The notes under the pieces are model-generated. The model did not search any database, was not told where the DNA came from, and saw only the letters and a list, made by a program, of their open reading frames with translations. A stretch of DNA of 64,000 nt, from the NCBI RefSeq assembly GCF_000002985.6, contig NC_003282.8, positions 10,354,001 through 10,418,000 on the forward strand, given 5' to 3'. Both the position numbers and the translations under genes were made by a program. The DNA is from Caenorhabditis elegans. Taxonomy: Eukaryota > Nematoda > Chromadorea > Rhabditida > Rhabditidae. Numbering within the stretch: the first letter of the stretch is position 1; each line of letters starts with the position of its first letter. Shown piece after piece: positions 34,520 through 44,570 of the stretch.

Positions 34520-37500
34520 ATGTTGAAACAAATTCTTCTCGTCGCTATTATTTTAAATTTAGGAGTATCTGCGTATAAGAAGAAAAGCTTGATTCATGTT
34601 AGTTTTTTTTTCAAGTTTTTGAATTTTCAATGTTATCCAGACGCGGAATTTTGCTATTTTTGCGGCTGGTTCGGTTTCTGAACGACATCATTTTAATAAA
34701 TGCGGAAGGTACGCGCCTTTAAAGTGAACTGTATATCCAAACTTTATTTGCTGCGGTCAATTCTTCATAGTTTTTCGAGAAAAATATGTTTTTTTATTTA
34801 TTAAACAAACTACATTTTGAAATCAAAATACAAAAATCTTCAGAAAAACATGAGACAACAACTTTTGCATTTATCAAAATTTTATCGTGACGAGACCGGG
34901 TACTGTCGCTAAAGTTCGCGTCTGAGTAATTGTGTCTGTAAATTATAAATTTAGAATACTGTAGAATATAAATTTATCAGAATCATGACAAAGTGATCGT
35001 ATCAAACGACGACTTTATTGGATGCCCAGTTAACAATGATTTCTATTACAATGGAACCATTAATTCACCATTGTATCCATACAATTATCCTCCAAATGAC
35101 AAGTGTTACTATTACATTTCTGCTGAACCAGGAAAAGTTCTCAAGATTTCATTCTCTCATTTTGATTTGGAATCTTGCTGTGACTTCATCACAATTTATG
35201 ATGGACCAACTGTAGTGTCGAAGAAACTTGTACAGTAAGTTTCTATTTTTTCACAATTTTAAATAATTCAAATGTAAATAAGATACGTACGACGTCGTAC
35301 GTATATAAGAACATACGCACAAGCAAGGGCTGTCTTTTATAAAGGTGTTTTAGGTTTTTGGTTTTATGCCAAAAATTGTTTTCATAAACGATTTTGTATT
35401 TTTTCGTTCCAAAAAAGTTAAAAAAGGGTAAATTTTGGTACTGAGGTAAAGTTATTTCGCCTGATCACAGGCACAAAATGACAGGCAGGCACATAGGCAG
35501 GCAAGAAATGTGGGACAAACGCCTTAAGATGTGCATGCTCAAATAGATTATATCTTTGAACTTTTCATTGACTGGAAATTGAAACCTCATTTATCTACTT
35601 TCCGAGTAAAAATGTCAAAAGTTCAATTATTAATTGACATGTACGATGCACCAGCATCATCTTCATAATCATCATCCATTTCCATTGATTGTTCATTGAT
35701 TGTTCCTCTACGTTCCAGAAAGTTTCTCCAATTTGGTGCCACCAAAACGTTCAATGCACTTTTGGCTCTAGGAACATCAGGAATAAAACTGAATCGAGAT
35801 GCATTCGGTTCAGGGAGCAATCTTTAAAAAGTTATTGTTGAATTTCGAATCGAGCTAAAAATTCTTTAAAAATTAACATACATTTCACAAGTAGCTTCGA
35901 CTTTCTCCGTATATCCAGCCACTGAGAATAACCATCCTTTGTAAGAACATGCTGCACTAGTTGATCTTCCATAGATCAACTTCTCCGGTCGTTGCTGCCA
36001 TTCACCAGTTCTGTGCCACATCCAAATCTTGTTTTGTCGTTCGGCACCATCAAATCCTCCAACAATAAGCAATTGGTTACCGTGGTTGAGAAGACAATGA
36101 CCAGTTATTGGATACGGTAGATCAACAGTTCGAGAGAAAACATTTCCAATTGGATTGTAGACTTCAACAGACGCAAGAATCATGTCACCATTGAAACCAC
36201 CACTAACGTAGATTTGATTCTCAAATACTTCAGCAGCACAGTCGGAACGCATGTCTGATAGGCTTCTAAAAATATAAAGCAGATTAATCGGGATACAAGC
36301 AAAACATTATAAAGATGCAGAAAAACCACTTTTGAAATCGACATGCAAACATGCTCTACGGTCAATTGATAACGCTCCGCCCCCGAACCATGGGTCTCGT
36401 TAGGTATTTGGCGGCAAAACTATTCCGAAATCGATGTCATTTCCTTACAGTTTTTTTTTCCACCAAAGGGCTAACGAGGCCCATGATTCGGGAGCAAAGC
36501 GCTCTCAATTGGCAACGGAGAGCATTTCCAAGTCGATTTAAAAACGCCACAGGGCTTACGCAGTTTCAGTCCATTTATTGGTCTTTGGATCGAAAACCTC
36601 TCCTGTACGACTTCTCACTGCAGTTCGAGTGATCTCTCTGAAATTCTGTCCTCCAAACACATAAATCCTCCCGTCATACACCACAGAACTGTTTGAAATG
36701 TAGTTTCGTGGTTCCATCATATTATTGCATCGATCCCATTGCCACGTTTCCGTTGACAATTTCCATGTTTCGCAACGAGTGCGCTGACCAGTCGAACCAC
36801 CGAACAAGTAGAGAATTCCATCAACAATTGCTGATCCATGATATGCAAGTGTTGTTGGTAGCTTCTGCTGGGACACTTTCCAGCAGTTATTCTCCGGATC
36901 AAACCATTCAATTCTATCACATGCTTGTCGATGAAGCCATCCACCGATGATGATGAGAACATCTCGAGTTCGGCGTGCTGGTTTAAGTGACGGATGGAAT
37001 TGGGACAATGATTTGGCAATCTGTACAAGTTAATGAGTTTAGTTTAGAAACTGAACTTTAAAAAAACCTGTTGGTCCAGAGCCAAAAATCGAACAGTTGA
37101 CATGAGCATCGGACGGAATTTATCACGATTTTCAAAATCAGCTGCAATCCATTGATTGATAACTTCAATAATTTGAGTCTCCTGCTCAACATTTACTTCT
37201 TCACTGCTCAAAAGATGCTTGACCTCTTCCACTGGTAAACGATAAAATTCAACATCAACCCGTTTGTCGACAACTACCATTCTCGCCTTAATTAGTTATT
37301 TTCAAATTTGATTTCTATTTAAAGATGGGGGAATATCGTGAGAACTTTTGAATACTCGAAATAATTCAAAAATATCACTTTTAAATAACTTCTAAATTTT
37401 GAACGTACCAGATTGTAAAGAATATATTCAAGTGTTTTGTGTGCATGGTTCTGGCAATCGAATTCGCGAAATTTCTTGTGAAGAAGAAAACAGTTCACAT

Positions 37501-39236
37501 CTGACAACGTTGACAGAATATGATCACAAATCGTATTTTTCATTTCTAAAATTTTTGGAAAACAATGTTGACCAAATCCTGCAATTTCTTCCAGTGATTT
37601 TTCAATTCCAAACCATCCCATTTCATCGGTACTGTCTGAGACTTTTTCCAAGCCGAGCAAATACTTGACCTAGAAGTTAACAACTACATTTTCTGAAGTT
37701 TGGTAACAATAAACAACTTACTGTTTGAGTAGTGAATGGTACCAAAATGTTCTTTTGCATTGATCGAGGACTCAATGCTCCAAGACGATTTAGTTCTCGA
37801 GCAATCTCTGATTCCACAAGTTTTACTTCAAAACGTTCTTCATCTTTGGAGATTATTGCCACATCACAACGATTATCGATTGATGTTAATTTTGAATTGC
37901 AAAATCGCATTTCGAGAGAATTGCTAAGATTGAGAAATGGCAAATCGTTGAGGAGAAAATGAGAAATGGAACAACCACGCGGGCTTGTATTTATTGGAAT
38001 AGTTATTTAATTTAATTTATTAAAAATAGTTTATTCAATCGAAATTTAAAAAAATGTGTTTAAAAAAGTAATTTTATGAAGCGCCAGATTGTGTTCTTCT
38101 CTTCAAACGTTAGAAGTCTAATGAGAAAAATTTCTAAAAATAAAGTAATCAAATTTCATGAAAAGTTAATAATCCGGACAAGTTTTACTCATTTATCGTA
38201 ACATCCTTCAATAAAACATTAAAAAATATAGATTTTCGATGAAATTTTTCGAAAACCTTAAGGGGTCCTACATCGCGCGTACTGTAGTAATCAAAAATAT
38301 GTGTTTTTTCTTAGAATCGGTGGACCTGGATCTAATGTAACCAGTGCTGGAACTTACTACACAACGACAAGAAACGCCGTAGTAACTTTTGAATCAAACC
38401 CAACTATTCAGAAATCTGGATTTTCGATGCAATATCAGTCGGTGAATAGTGAGTTTTCTAAAATTTCAAAAATCTTGAAGCAAAATTTTGTATTCAAAAA
38501 TATTTTCAGCCGTGGCACCATGTAACCGTGACATATTCCTGATTGTAAATGGGTTAGCCAACGTTGGATCCCAGGCAAATTACCAAAAAGAAATCAATTT
38601 TATCGCCAATCAATTGACACCAACTTGGAATGTCGGACTTGATAAAGTTAGAGTTATGCTCAACCTTCAGGTGATAATTTGATGAGTGACAAGACAAAAA
38701 ACATATCAAATTTCAGACAGACATTGATTATGCAATTGTTTGGTCAGCTGATGATGTTCCATCAAATGCCAATGTTACACAAGAAGTTCTAAATATGTTG
38801 GAATATGTTCCAGATGTTACAACAGACAATAACATGGATCTTGAATGTCTTTTCCGTTATGCTTTTGACGGTCTTGATGATAGTAAAGAATTCGATGAAA
38901 GATATGGAATCGAAAAGGTTGTCATCATTTTTGTGGCTGCCAATGCAAAGTTTGTTTATTTTTCAAAAAATCTTTTGTTGAAACTGTAAACAATTTTGCA
39001 GTAACGATCAAGATTACAATGAATCATTCGAGTTTGCTCATAAAATTCGAACAGAACAAGATGCTAAGGTGATCGTTGTTGGTATGGGATCAGGACTTGA
39101 TCAAACTCGCTTGTCTAAACTCGCATATGCCTCTGGATATGCTTTCTTTTCGACCAGCTATGATAATTTATCATCATTGATTCCAAAAATCAATAATGCT
39201 ATTTGTTCGGGACTTAGTTCTCAATGTGGACCATAG
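34520..39236 (+). CDS. Secreted CUB / von Willebrand factor A protein (364 aa)
   Basis: Six exons join in frame: 34520-34597, 34981-35234, 38315-38448, 38510-38670, 38717-38949 and 39002-39236. Residues 1-18 form a signal peptide (LKQILLVAIILNLGVSA). The CUB domain (about residues 38-150) begins with a Cys and NDFYYNGTINSPLYP, then has DKCYYYISA and LESCCDFITIYDGP; it is split by the long intron, and exon 3 completes it (SAGTYYTTTRNAVVTFES). The VWA-like domain starts at CNRDIFLIVNG and ends near the C-terminal Cys residues. Its metal site is not the usual D-x-S-x-S. CUB/VWA secreted proteins are an expanded nematode group, often pathogen-induced in the gut; the exact role here is unknown. 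The 3080-base intron 2 contains spe-26 on the opposite strand. A polyadenylation signal AATAAA lies at 39277-39282. Confidence 0.85.
34640..34925. repeat. Dispersed inverted-repeat element, copy 3 (intron 1 of the CUB/VWA gene)
   Basis: It begins CAGACGCGGAATTTTGC and ends TTCGCGTCTGAGTAA, an imperfect terminal inverted repeat like that of the copy at 55.5 kb. Inside are GCGCCTTTAAAGTGAACTGT and TCGTGACGAGACCGGGTACT, shared with the other copies. Confidence 0.7.
35283..35304. repeat. Perfect 22-bp palindrome with ACGT core repeats
   Basis: TACGTACGACGTCGTACGTA with a matching A and T on the two outer sides is its own reverse complement. It lies inside intron 2 of the CUB/VWA gene, about 320 bp downstream of the 3' end of spe-26. 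Confidence 0.8.
35623..37910 (-). CDS. spe-26: SPE-26, BTB/BACK-Kelch protein of spermatogenesis (570 aa)
   Basis: Kelch-repeat protein required for spermatocyte meiosis and cytoplasmic organisation in C. elegans; family members are actin binders or CUL-3 substrate adaptors. Six exons join in frame: 37722-37910, 37409-37669, 37068-37286, 36560-37020, 35882-36265 and 35623-35821, totalling 571 codons with the stop. A divergent BTB-like N-terminus comes first, then a BACK domain (VDVEFYRLPVEEVKHLLSSE ... FLALDQQ). Kelch repeats follow, with GG motifs in LIIIGGWLHR, LYLFGGSTGQRT, IYVFGGQNF, IYVSGGFNGDM and LLIVGGFDGAE. The C-terminal tail is acidic (MEMDDDYEDDAGA). Several acceptors are weak (ATTAAG, TTAAAG) but all phases agree. 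The open frame runs upstream of the ATG to 37990 without another ATG, so 37910 is chosen. It lies entirely within an intron of the plus-strand CUB/VWA gene. Confidence 0.94.
36363..36511. repeat. Foldback element in a spe-26 intron (41-bp arms)
   Basis: 36363-36403 (CAATTGATAACGCTCCGCCC ... ATGGGTCTCGTTAGG) matches the reverse complement of 36471-36511 with a handful of mismatches (CTAACGAGGCCCATGATTCG ... CTCTCAATTG). The loop is 67 bases. It fills most of the intron between spe-26 exons 4 and 5. Confidence 0.75.
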
Positions 39237-40662
39237 ATTTGCAACTTTAAAATAGATCTATTGTCGTTGGAATGTGAATAAAGTTGTGATACGCAAATGG
39301 CAACTTTCCTCTATACAATTTTTAATCTCTTTGGAATTGCAAGGTATCTACAGCCAATGTTCTATTGGTGGTTCTATTGGTTTTGCAGTTACTTGTTTGA
39401 GTTTTTCAAACACGTGTAATATAACTCAAATATTATAACAGTTATTGTCTGAAATTTAATTTGAAACAGAGGCGTTTAAACCAATTTTGAAAAAGTTTAC
39501 GAACTTGTGAACAGTTTGAAAATTGTTCATCTGAATGTTCTGTCAAGGTTATTAGATTTTCAAGCTAGTGTAAGCTGCAATCTGATTGTGAAAAAACTAT
39601 TCATGGTTTCCAAAATAAAAACTAATTCCAAAAAAAAAGAAGAAAATCACGGGGTCAAAAAAAACTTTTAATTTAAAATAAATACTAGATACAGTTTTGA
39701 TTAAAACCTCTGATCGAAAAACATTCAATATGAACGTGACTTGCCCATAGCCTCGTTTTCTCCTCCAGTAATGGGCCAAAAGAATGGGCCAGAAAGAAAG
39801 GGCCAAAAGGCTGTATTAAAAGCAGTTTGCAGTTTTGGAAACTTCAAATATCCGGCAGTTTTGGTCAATGGCACTGGTACATCAGCTTTGGCTCAGCATC
39901 GCAATGGCCTAATGGCTCAGAGGAGGTGGCTGTGTGGCCATCACTCAGTAGCTCAGTAGCTCAGTGGCTCAGAGGTGGTGGCTGTTTGGTCATCTACATT
40001 GTGGCGGAGTATGGGATTCGTTTGTCAGCTTTGGCTCAATGGCTTGTTGGCAATTGCTAAGTGGCTTAGGGAAGGAGGGTGTATAGTCATCGCTCAGTAG
40101 CTCGGAAGTTCAGTGGCTCAGAGGTGGTGGCTTTATAGTCATCGCTCAGTAGCTCAGTATCTCAGTGGCTCAGAGGTGGTGGCTGTATGGCCATCTGCAT
40201 TGTGGTGGATGTATGGGATTGGTTTGGCAGCTTTGCCTCAATGGCTCGTTGGCAATTGCTCAGTGGCTTAGAGAATGTGGCTGTATAGTCATCGCTCAGT
40301 AGCTCAGTGGCTCAGAGGTGGTGGCTTTATAGTCATCGCTCAGTGTGTGTGGCCATCCCGTGACTGTATGGTGGCTATATGAGCTTTTCTACTAATGATA
40401 TGTGACAGTATTTTAACAAACGTAAAAGAAACATGATCATTAGTTATTGGACAAGACTTTTCTACGTAAACCAGTTAAAACGAAATACGTGTTTAAAGTA
40501 ATATGCTAAGAGATTGGTTTTGTCAAGTTCCGAGAAAATTTGATTTTCATCTCGATGTAATATACTTTGTTCCGCTGTTCAGATTTTGTTGCACCGAAAA
40601 ATATTCATTTTGAAATAGAATTATTGCAAAAATAAATCTAATTAAATTCTACAGTCAACTAA
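39237..40662. other. Intergenic region dominated by a tandem-repeat array
   Basis: Between the CUB/VWA gene and the small membrane-protein gene. It holds the minisatellite at 39886-40385, preceded by a smaller repeat of GGGCCAAAAG-like words at 39771-39810. Open frames here (e.g. 39741-40060) are products of the repeat and not genes. Confidence 0.6.
39886..40385. repeat. Higher-order minisatellite, GGCTCAGAGGTGGTGGCT units
   Basis: The units CTCAGTAGCTCAGTGGCTC, AGAGGTGGTGGCTGTATGG and TATAGTCATCGCTCAGTAGC recur many times. They form a larger period of about 201 bp: CATCTACATTGTGGCGG at 39991 returns as CATCTGCATTGTGGTGG at 40192, each followed by TTTGGCTCAATGGCT-like text. The array has about 2.5 large units with point differences. 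Confidence 0.85.
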
Positions 40663-40954
40663 TTAATATTCATGTCCATCCTCATCGACGTGTTTCTCCA
40701 TTTTCTCCTTGACCAGAGAGACACGGTGTGGTCCAACTCGCAAATTGTACTTTGCTCCTAGCTGGAAAATGTTCTGATTAAACTTTTGATCTCTTTCAAT
40801 CACTCTTCACCTTTTCAAAAGCAGTGACTTCATCGGTTCTTCTGATGAAGGCAAAGTTGATAACGAATGTTAGCATGAATACAATCACTGCAAAAGCTGC
40901 TCCAACGAAGAGTGGTGCTGCGTAGTCAAGTACTTCGAACTGTTGTTTTGGCAT
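40663..40954 (-). CDS. 80-residue single-pass membrane protein, two short exons
   Basis: Exons 40811-40954 (48 codons) and 40663-40761 (32 codons plus stop) join in phase 0 through a 49-base intron with a GTGAAG donor and TTTTCCAG acceptor. The protein starts MPKQQFEVLDYAAPLFVGA, has one clear membrane span (about residues 15-36, AAFAVIVFMLTFVINFAF), then IRRTDEVTAFEKLG and a basic-then-acidic tail ending DEDGHEY. A TTGTCAG acceptor lies 4 bases before the ATG (near 40959), so the mRNA is probably trans-spliced. Codon choice (many C-ending codons) fits a well-expressed gene. I do not recognise the family; topology suggests a small integral membrane protein, with N-terminus outside or lumenal by the positive-inside rule. 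A 9-kb gene-free stretch lies on its 5' side. Confidence 0.8.
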
Positions 40955-43900
40955 TTGTCTGACAATTTAAGAAATTCAACAGTTTAGGAAATTGTCTCAT
41001 AATTTTCAGTGTTAAGATAAAATATAGCTTCTTTAAAAAATTCCTAAAATCATCTCTAATCAATCTAACTGATAGTATTCTCAAAAGTATTCAGGTTTGA
41101 GTCTGTACTTAAACTAATGCTCAGAAAAGCTTTTGTGAATGCAATATATAAGACTTCTCAAAACTAGATAAATATCTACAAGAGAAGTACCCGCTAGAGC
41201 GCAAAACCTATAAAGGAATGTGAAGATATTCTTTGAAAATCAATGCGTTTGATGTGCCAGAAATAAAATGTAACCATAGAGACACAGAAAGTAGAGACGC
41301 AGAATCAGCCGGATATCCGACTAGAAAAAAAAAATGAAAACGAGTTTTATAGAAGAAATGAAGCAGTTGAATATTATGGGGAACTTGTTGATGAAGGATT
41401 AAGATGATGGGAGGATATGGGGGTGGATGACTGGAATATTGGAACAGATAAAGAGAAAAAAAACAGACATTTATGGTCATATAATTTCAGTATTTAGGAG
41501 AAGATCAAATGGCCGAGATTCCAGAGTTTTGAAATGGTTTATCAAGTGATAATCCACTAACACAGTTGACTCGTTATTTGCGCGTAATGCTTCAGAAAGC
41601 ACAATATATTTTATTGGCGATGTGTGCATCATGCCTTCAAATGCCGATGATGTGAAATTTCTGAGGAGACACATCGCAAGTTAACAATACGAATGAGAAG
41701 AATTCCTTTTGAATACAGCTACAGAGGGAGGGTAGATATCTAGAAATGCATCTTCTCTTTCACAAGACACTGAAACCTTTTCTTGGTAGTAATTTGACAG
41801 GCAAAAATGAATTCGAGAAAAAGAAGGTTGCATGCGTTATTCAGAAAAAAAAAAGAAACTTTCATAAACTGGGAAGAGGTTCGACAAAGCACGCAACAGC
41901 ATTTCCTGAAAAGATTAGTACAAGTGGTTCACAGAATACAAGAGCTTTTTCTAATCTTCTCTTTTGGTATTTGCCTGGAGTTTGAGACACCATTCAAGCA
42001 CTGAAACTTGAAAAAAACGGGACTGAAAACCAATTTCTGCAAGAGAAAAGTTGGAGCAGTAGTCGAAAGTTGACGAGGAAAAGGTAACGCATTCTTTGTT
42101 TAAAACCAACTTTTTGGTTCCATGTTTAGCTGCCAAATTGTGCCGGTCGAGTAAACTCACGATTTGTGAGCTTTTCCCAGTTTCCATAAAGGTCTCAGCT
42201 TTCACAGCTTACAAATACATAGATGAAGTTCCTTTTGATGCCAGACATTTGATATTTTCACTTTGTTTGATGACTATTGTTATTATGTATATTATGGTAA
42301 AAAACGTTATGGTATCAAAATGTTCATTCCATTATCTTTTCTTCGTCCATTACCTTATTCATTTACTTTCTGTATTAAAATTTTCCGACAGAACAATTCC
42401 CTCAATTTGAATGTGGATGTATTCTAACTGTCTGACCACATCAGTGTCAAAGTGCTCGTTTCAGTTATTTGACATGAAATGGACCTTTGTTTGGTTCCGA
42501 GTTTATTCAAATCTCTTTTTCTTGTCTAGACATATAATACGACAATTAGGAAGTTGATTGTTTATGAAATGTTATGAATTTATCTATTAAAGAAAGTTAA
42601 TTTGAATTTTCGAATAATTTTATTGATTTTGCGAGAAAACTAAATCCGTCTTGTTCTTGTGCTTCAGATAAATTGCCAAAAATGAAGTCGATGTTTACAA
42701 AACGTTTAGTTTTCGGAGTATTCTTATTTGAAATTTTTGAAAAATCATCAAAAAACCAGAAGCGCATATACTTTTGGCCGACTGTGTAAATCAAATCAAT
42801 ATTAGTTTTCATTTCAATTTTTTCAAATCTTTCAATCATTTTTGTTTTGAAAATTGATTATTTCGAATACTTCACATTTCATATTATCGAATCGAACATA
42901 TTTTGATATTCTAGTAACCCAAAAACATCATCCCTTCCATTTCCCAAAAAAGAGATTCTTTTGATCAAAAAAAAGAAGAAGAAAGCATGTGCGCACAAAT
43001 TGGAAGGGATGAGAGAAAATGCCAATTACCCGGAAATTCCTCTCTATTTCTCTTTTCTTTGCTACCTTTTTGATCCGCTAGATATCTGCTCATTCGATTT
43101 GCTCGGAGACAAGTATTACTGGGGAGGTTTCATTCAAGCTTTCCACGCTTATTGATCACTAACTTTTAAGCGGTCTTTAGTTAAGGCAGATCAGATGTAG
43201 ATGATTTTGAATAATATATTTTTTTAATTTGGAAATTAAAACTTTGCACATTCTCACTACACATTAGCAAAAAATGATTCTTTCAAATGTGGCGTAAATA
43301 TCTTATTTTGAAATATGTATATAGTTTAGAACTAACTTTGAGTGATGGTAGTTTTAAATTTAAATTCAGTCGCAGCATGAGCTGATCTTGTTTGCAAAAC
43401 TGTAGTAAAAATACACTTTTTCTCAAAACATGCAGCTATTTTTTTAAATCGAAAAAATAATAATGTAAAATAGTTAACAGTGTCATAATCCACGACTATT
43501 TCCGCGAAAATTTTGTTAGCGATGTTCGGGAAATCATCTATTCAGACTTTCAAGTGTACTTCTCTTGAAAAAAAGAAAATAGAAATAGAAAAACATTCTA
43601 GACAAGTGGACCTTATAGAAAAGATCATGTAGTCTACATTTGTTTTCTAAACTTTTTTGAAAGTTGTTCTTCATTGAACATATAATATTTTCAGCGTAAG
43701 CTGTGTTCTAGCTACTGATTCTTGAATTTTTATTTTATTCGAGAGGTATGAATCATTCGCGTGGGTTGTTAAAAAATAATTGACCCGATTAAAATAAATA
43801 TATCTAGTTTAAAAACGTATTATTTCTCGAACTAACATGACGTCGACACATTAAAAATTCAAAGTCTGAAGCAAATAATTTCTCAACGATTTTCGAGCAT

Positions 43901-44380
43901 CATATTTCGAGTAAACTCCAAAATTTAATTTCAAAGAAAAATTAGATTAAAGGCTTATGCCTACCTGGTTAACCCCACGCTTTCACAAACCAATTAGTTA
44001 TTTTATTTATGGAAAAATCCTTACAATTAGGAAAAAAAAAACTTATACATAGTGTGAACATATTGAACAACTATTATGAACAACAATAACATGTGCCATT
44101 TTTTTGCAAAAAAATATATAATTAAAAAAATTACGAGTTTTTCAGTTAGTGAAAGGCCAACCAAATTTTATTGATAGTGTTTCCTAAAACCCAATTAATG
44201 TCTTAAAAGTCTGGGAAAAAATGTAATTAAACATTTATTGGTAAGGTCACTTTCCAGATCATTTCCAAATGACTTGAATTTAATCCTTTGCAATTGAATC
44301 AAAAACGTTGTATGTAAAACATCAAGTACCCGGTGCCAAGCTCCACCACTCGGTAGGCTCTTCCAACTGAAAGCCAATTA
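40955..44380. other. Gene-free region, first part (between the small membrane-protein gene and gpa-7)
   Basis: AT-rich with no exon chain I can support on either strand. The first few hundred bases are the likely promoter of the small membrane-protein gene. Purine-rich text at 41300-41470 and 41720-41900 gives long open frames that are compositional. A 65-codon minus-strand open frame at 41477-41674 has no recognisable content. Confidence 0.5.
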
Positions 44381-44570
44381 GTTGTGGTACACAGAAGAGA
44401 GCACACACGCACTCACTTGCTCCTCCTCTCTTCAAATTGAGCCAATTTAGAAAGAGAGAAGGAGCCGTCGTCAGTCACAACATTTCATTCTCGCACTTTC
44501 TTTTTTCCCCTATTCCTTTTTCCGTTTTTCTCATCTTAATAACCAATTAAGTTGATGAATGAGTCCATTT
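44381..44570. promoter_or_regulatory. Compositionally distinct promoter-like patch
   Basis: A short, less AT-rich patch with GAGAGCACACACGCACTCAC, CTCCTCCTCTCTTC, GAGCCGTCGTCAGTCACAAC and a long pyrimidine run (44485-44535). It resembles nematode promoter or enhancer text in a region with no gene. gpa-7 starts 5.5 kb downstream. Confidence 0.35.

Noticed and set aside
39886..40385. Regularly recurring units could suggest a CRISPR-like array
   Set aside because: Units are contiguous and degenerate with no unique spacers, and the genome is a nematode's; it is a minisatellite.
41477..41674. 65-codon minus-strand open frame with mixed amino-acid composition
   Set aside because: No acceptor or donor context that builds a gene and no family resemblance.
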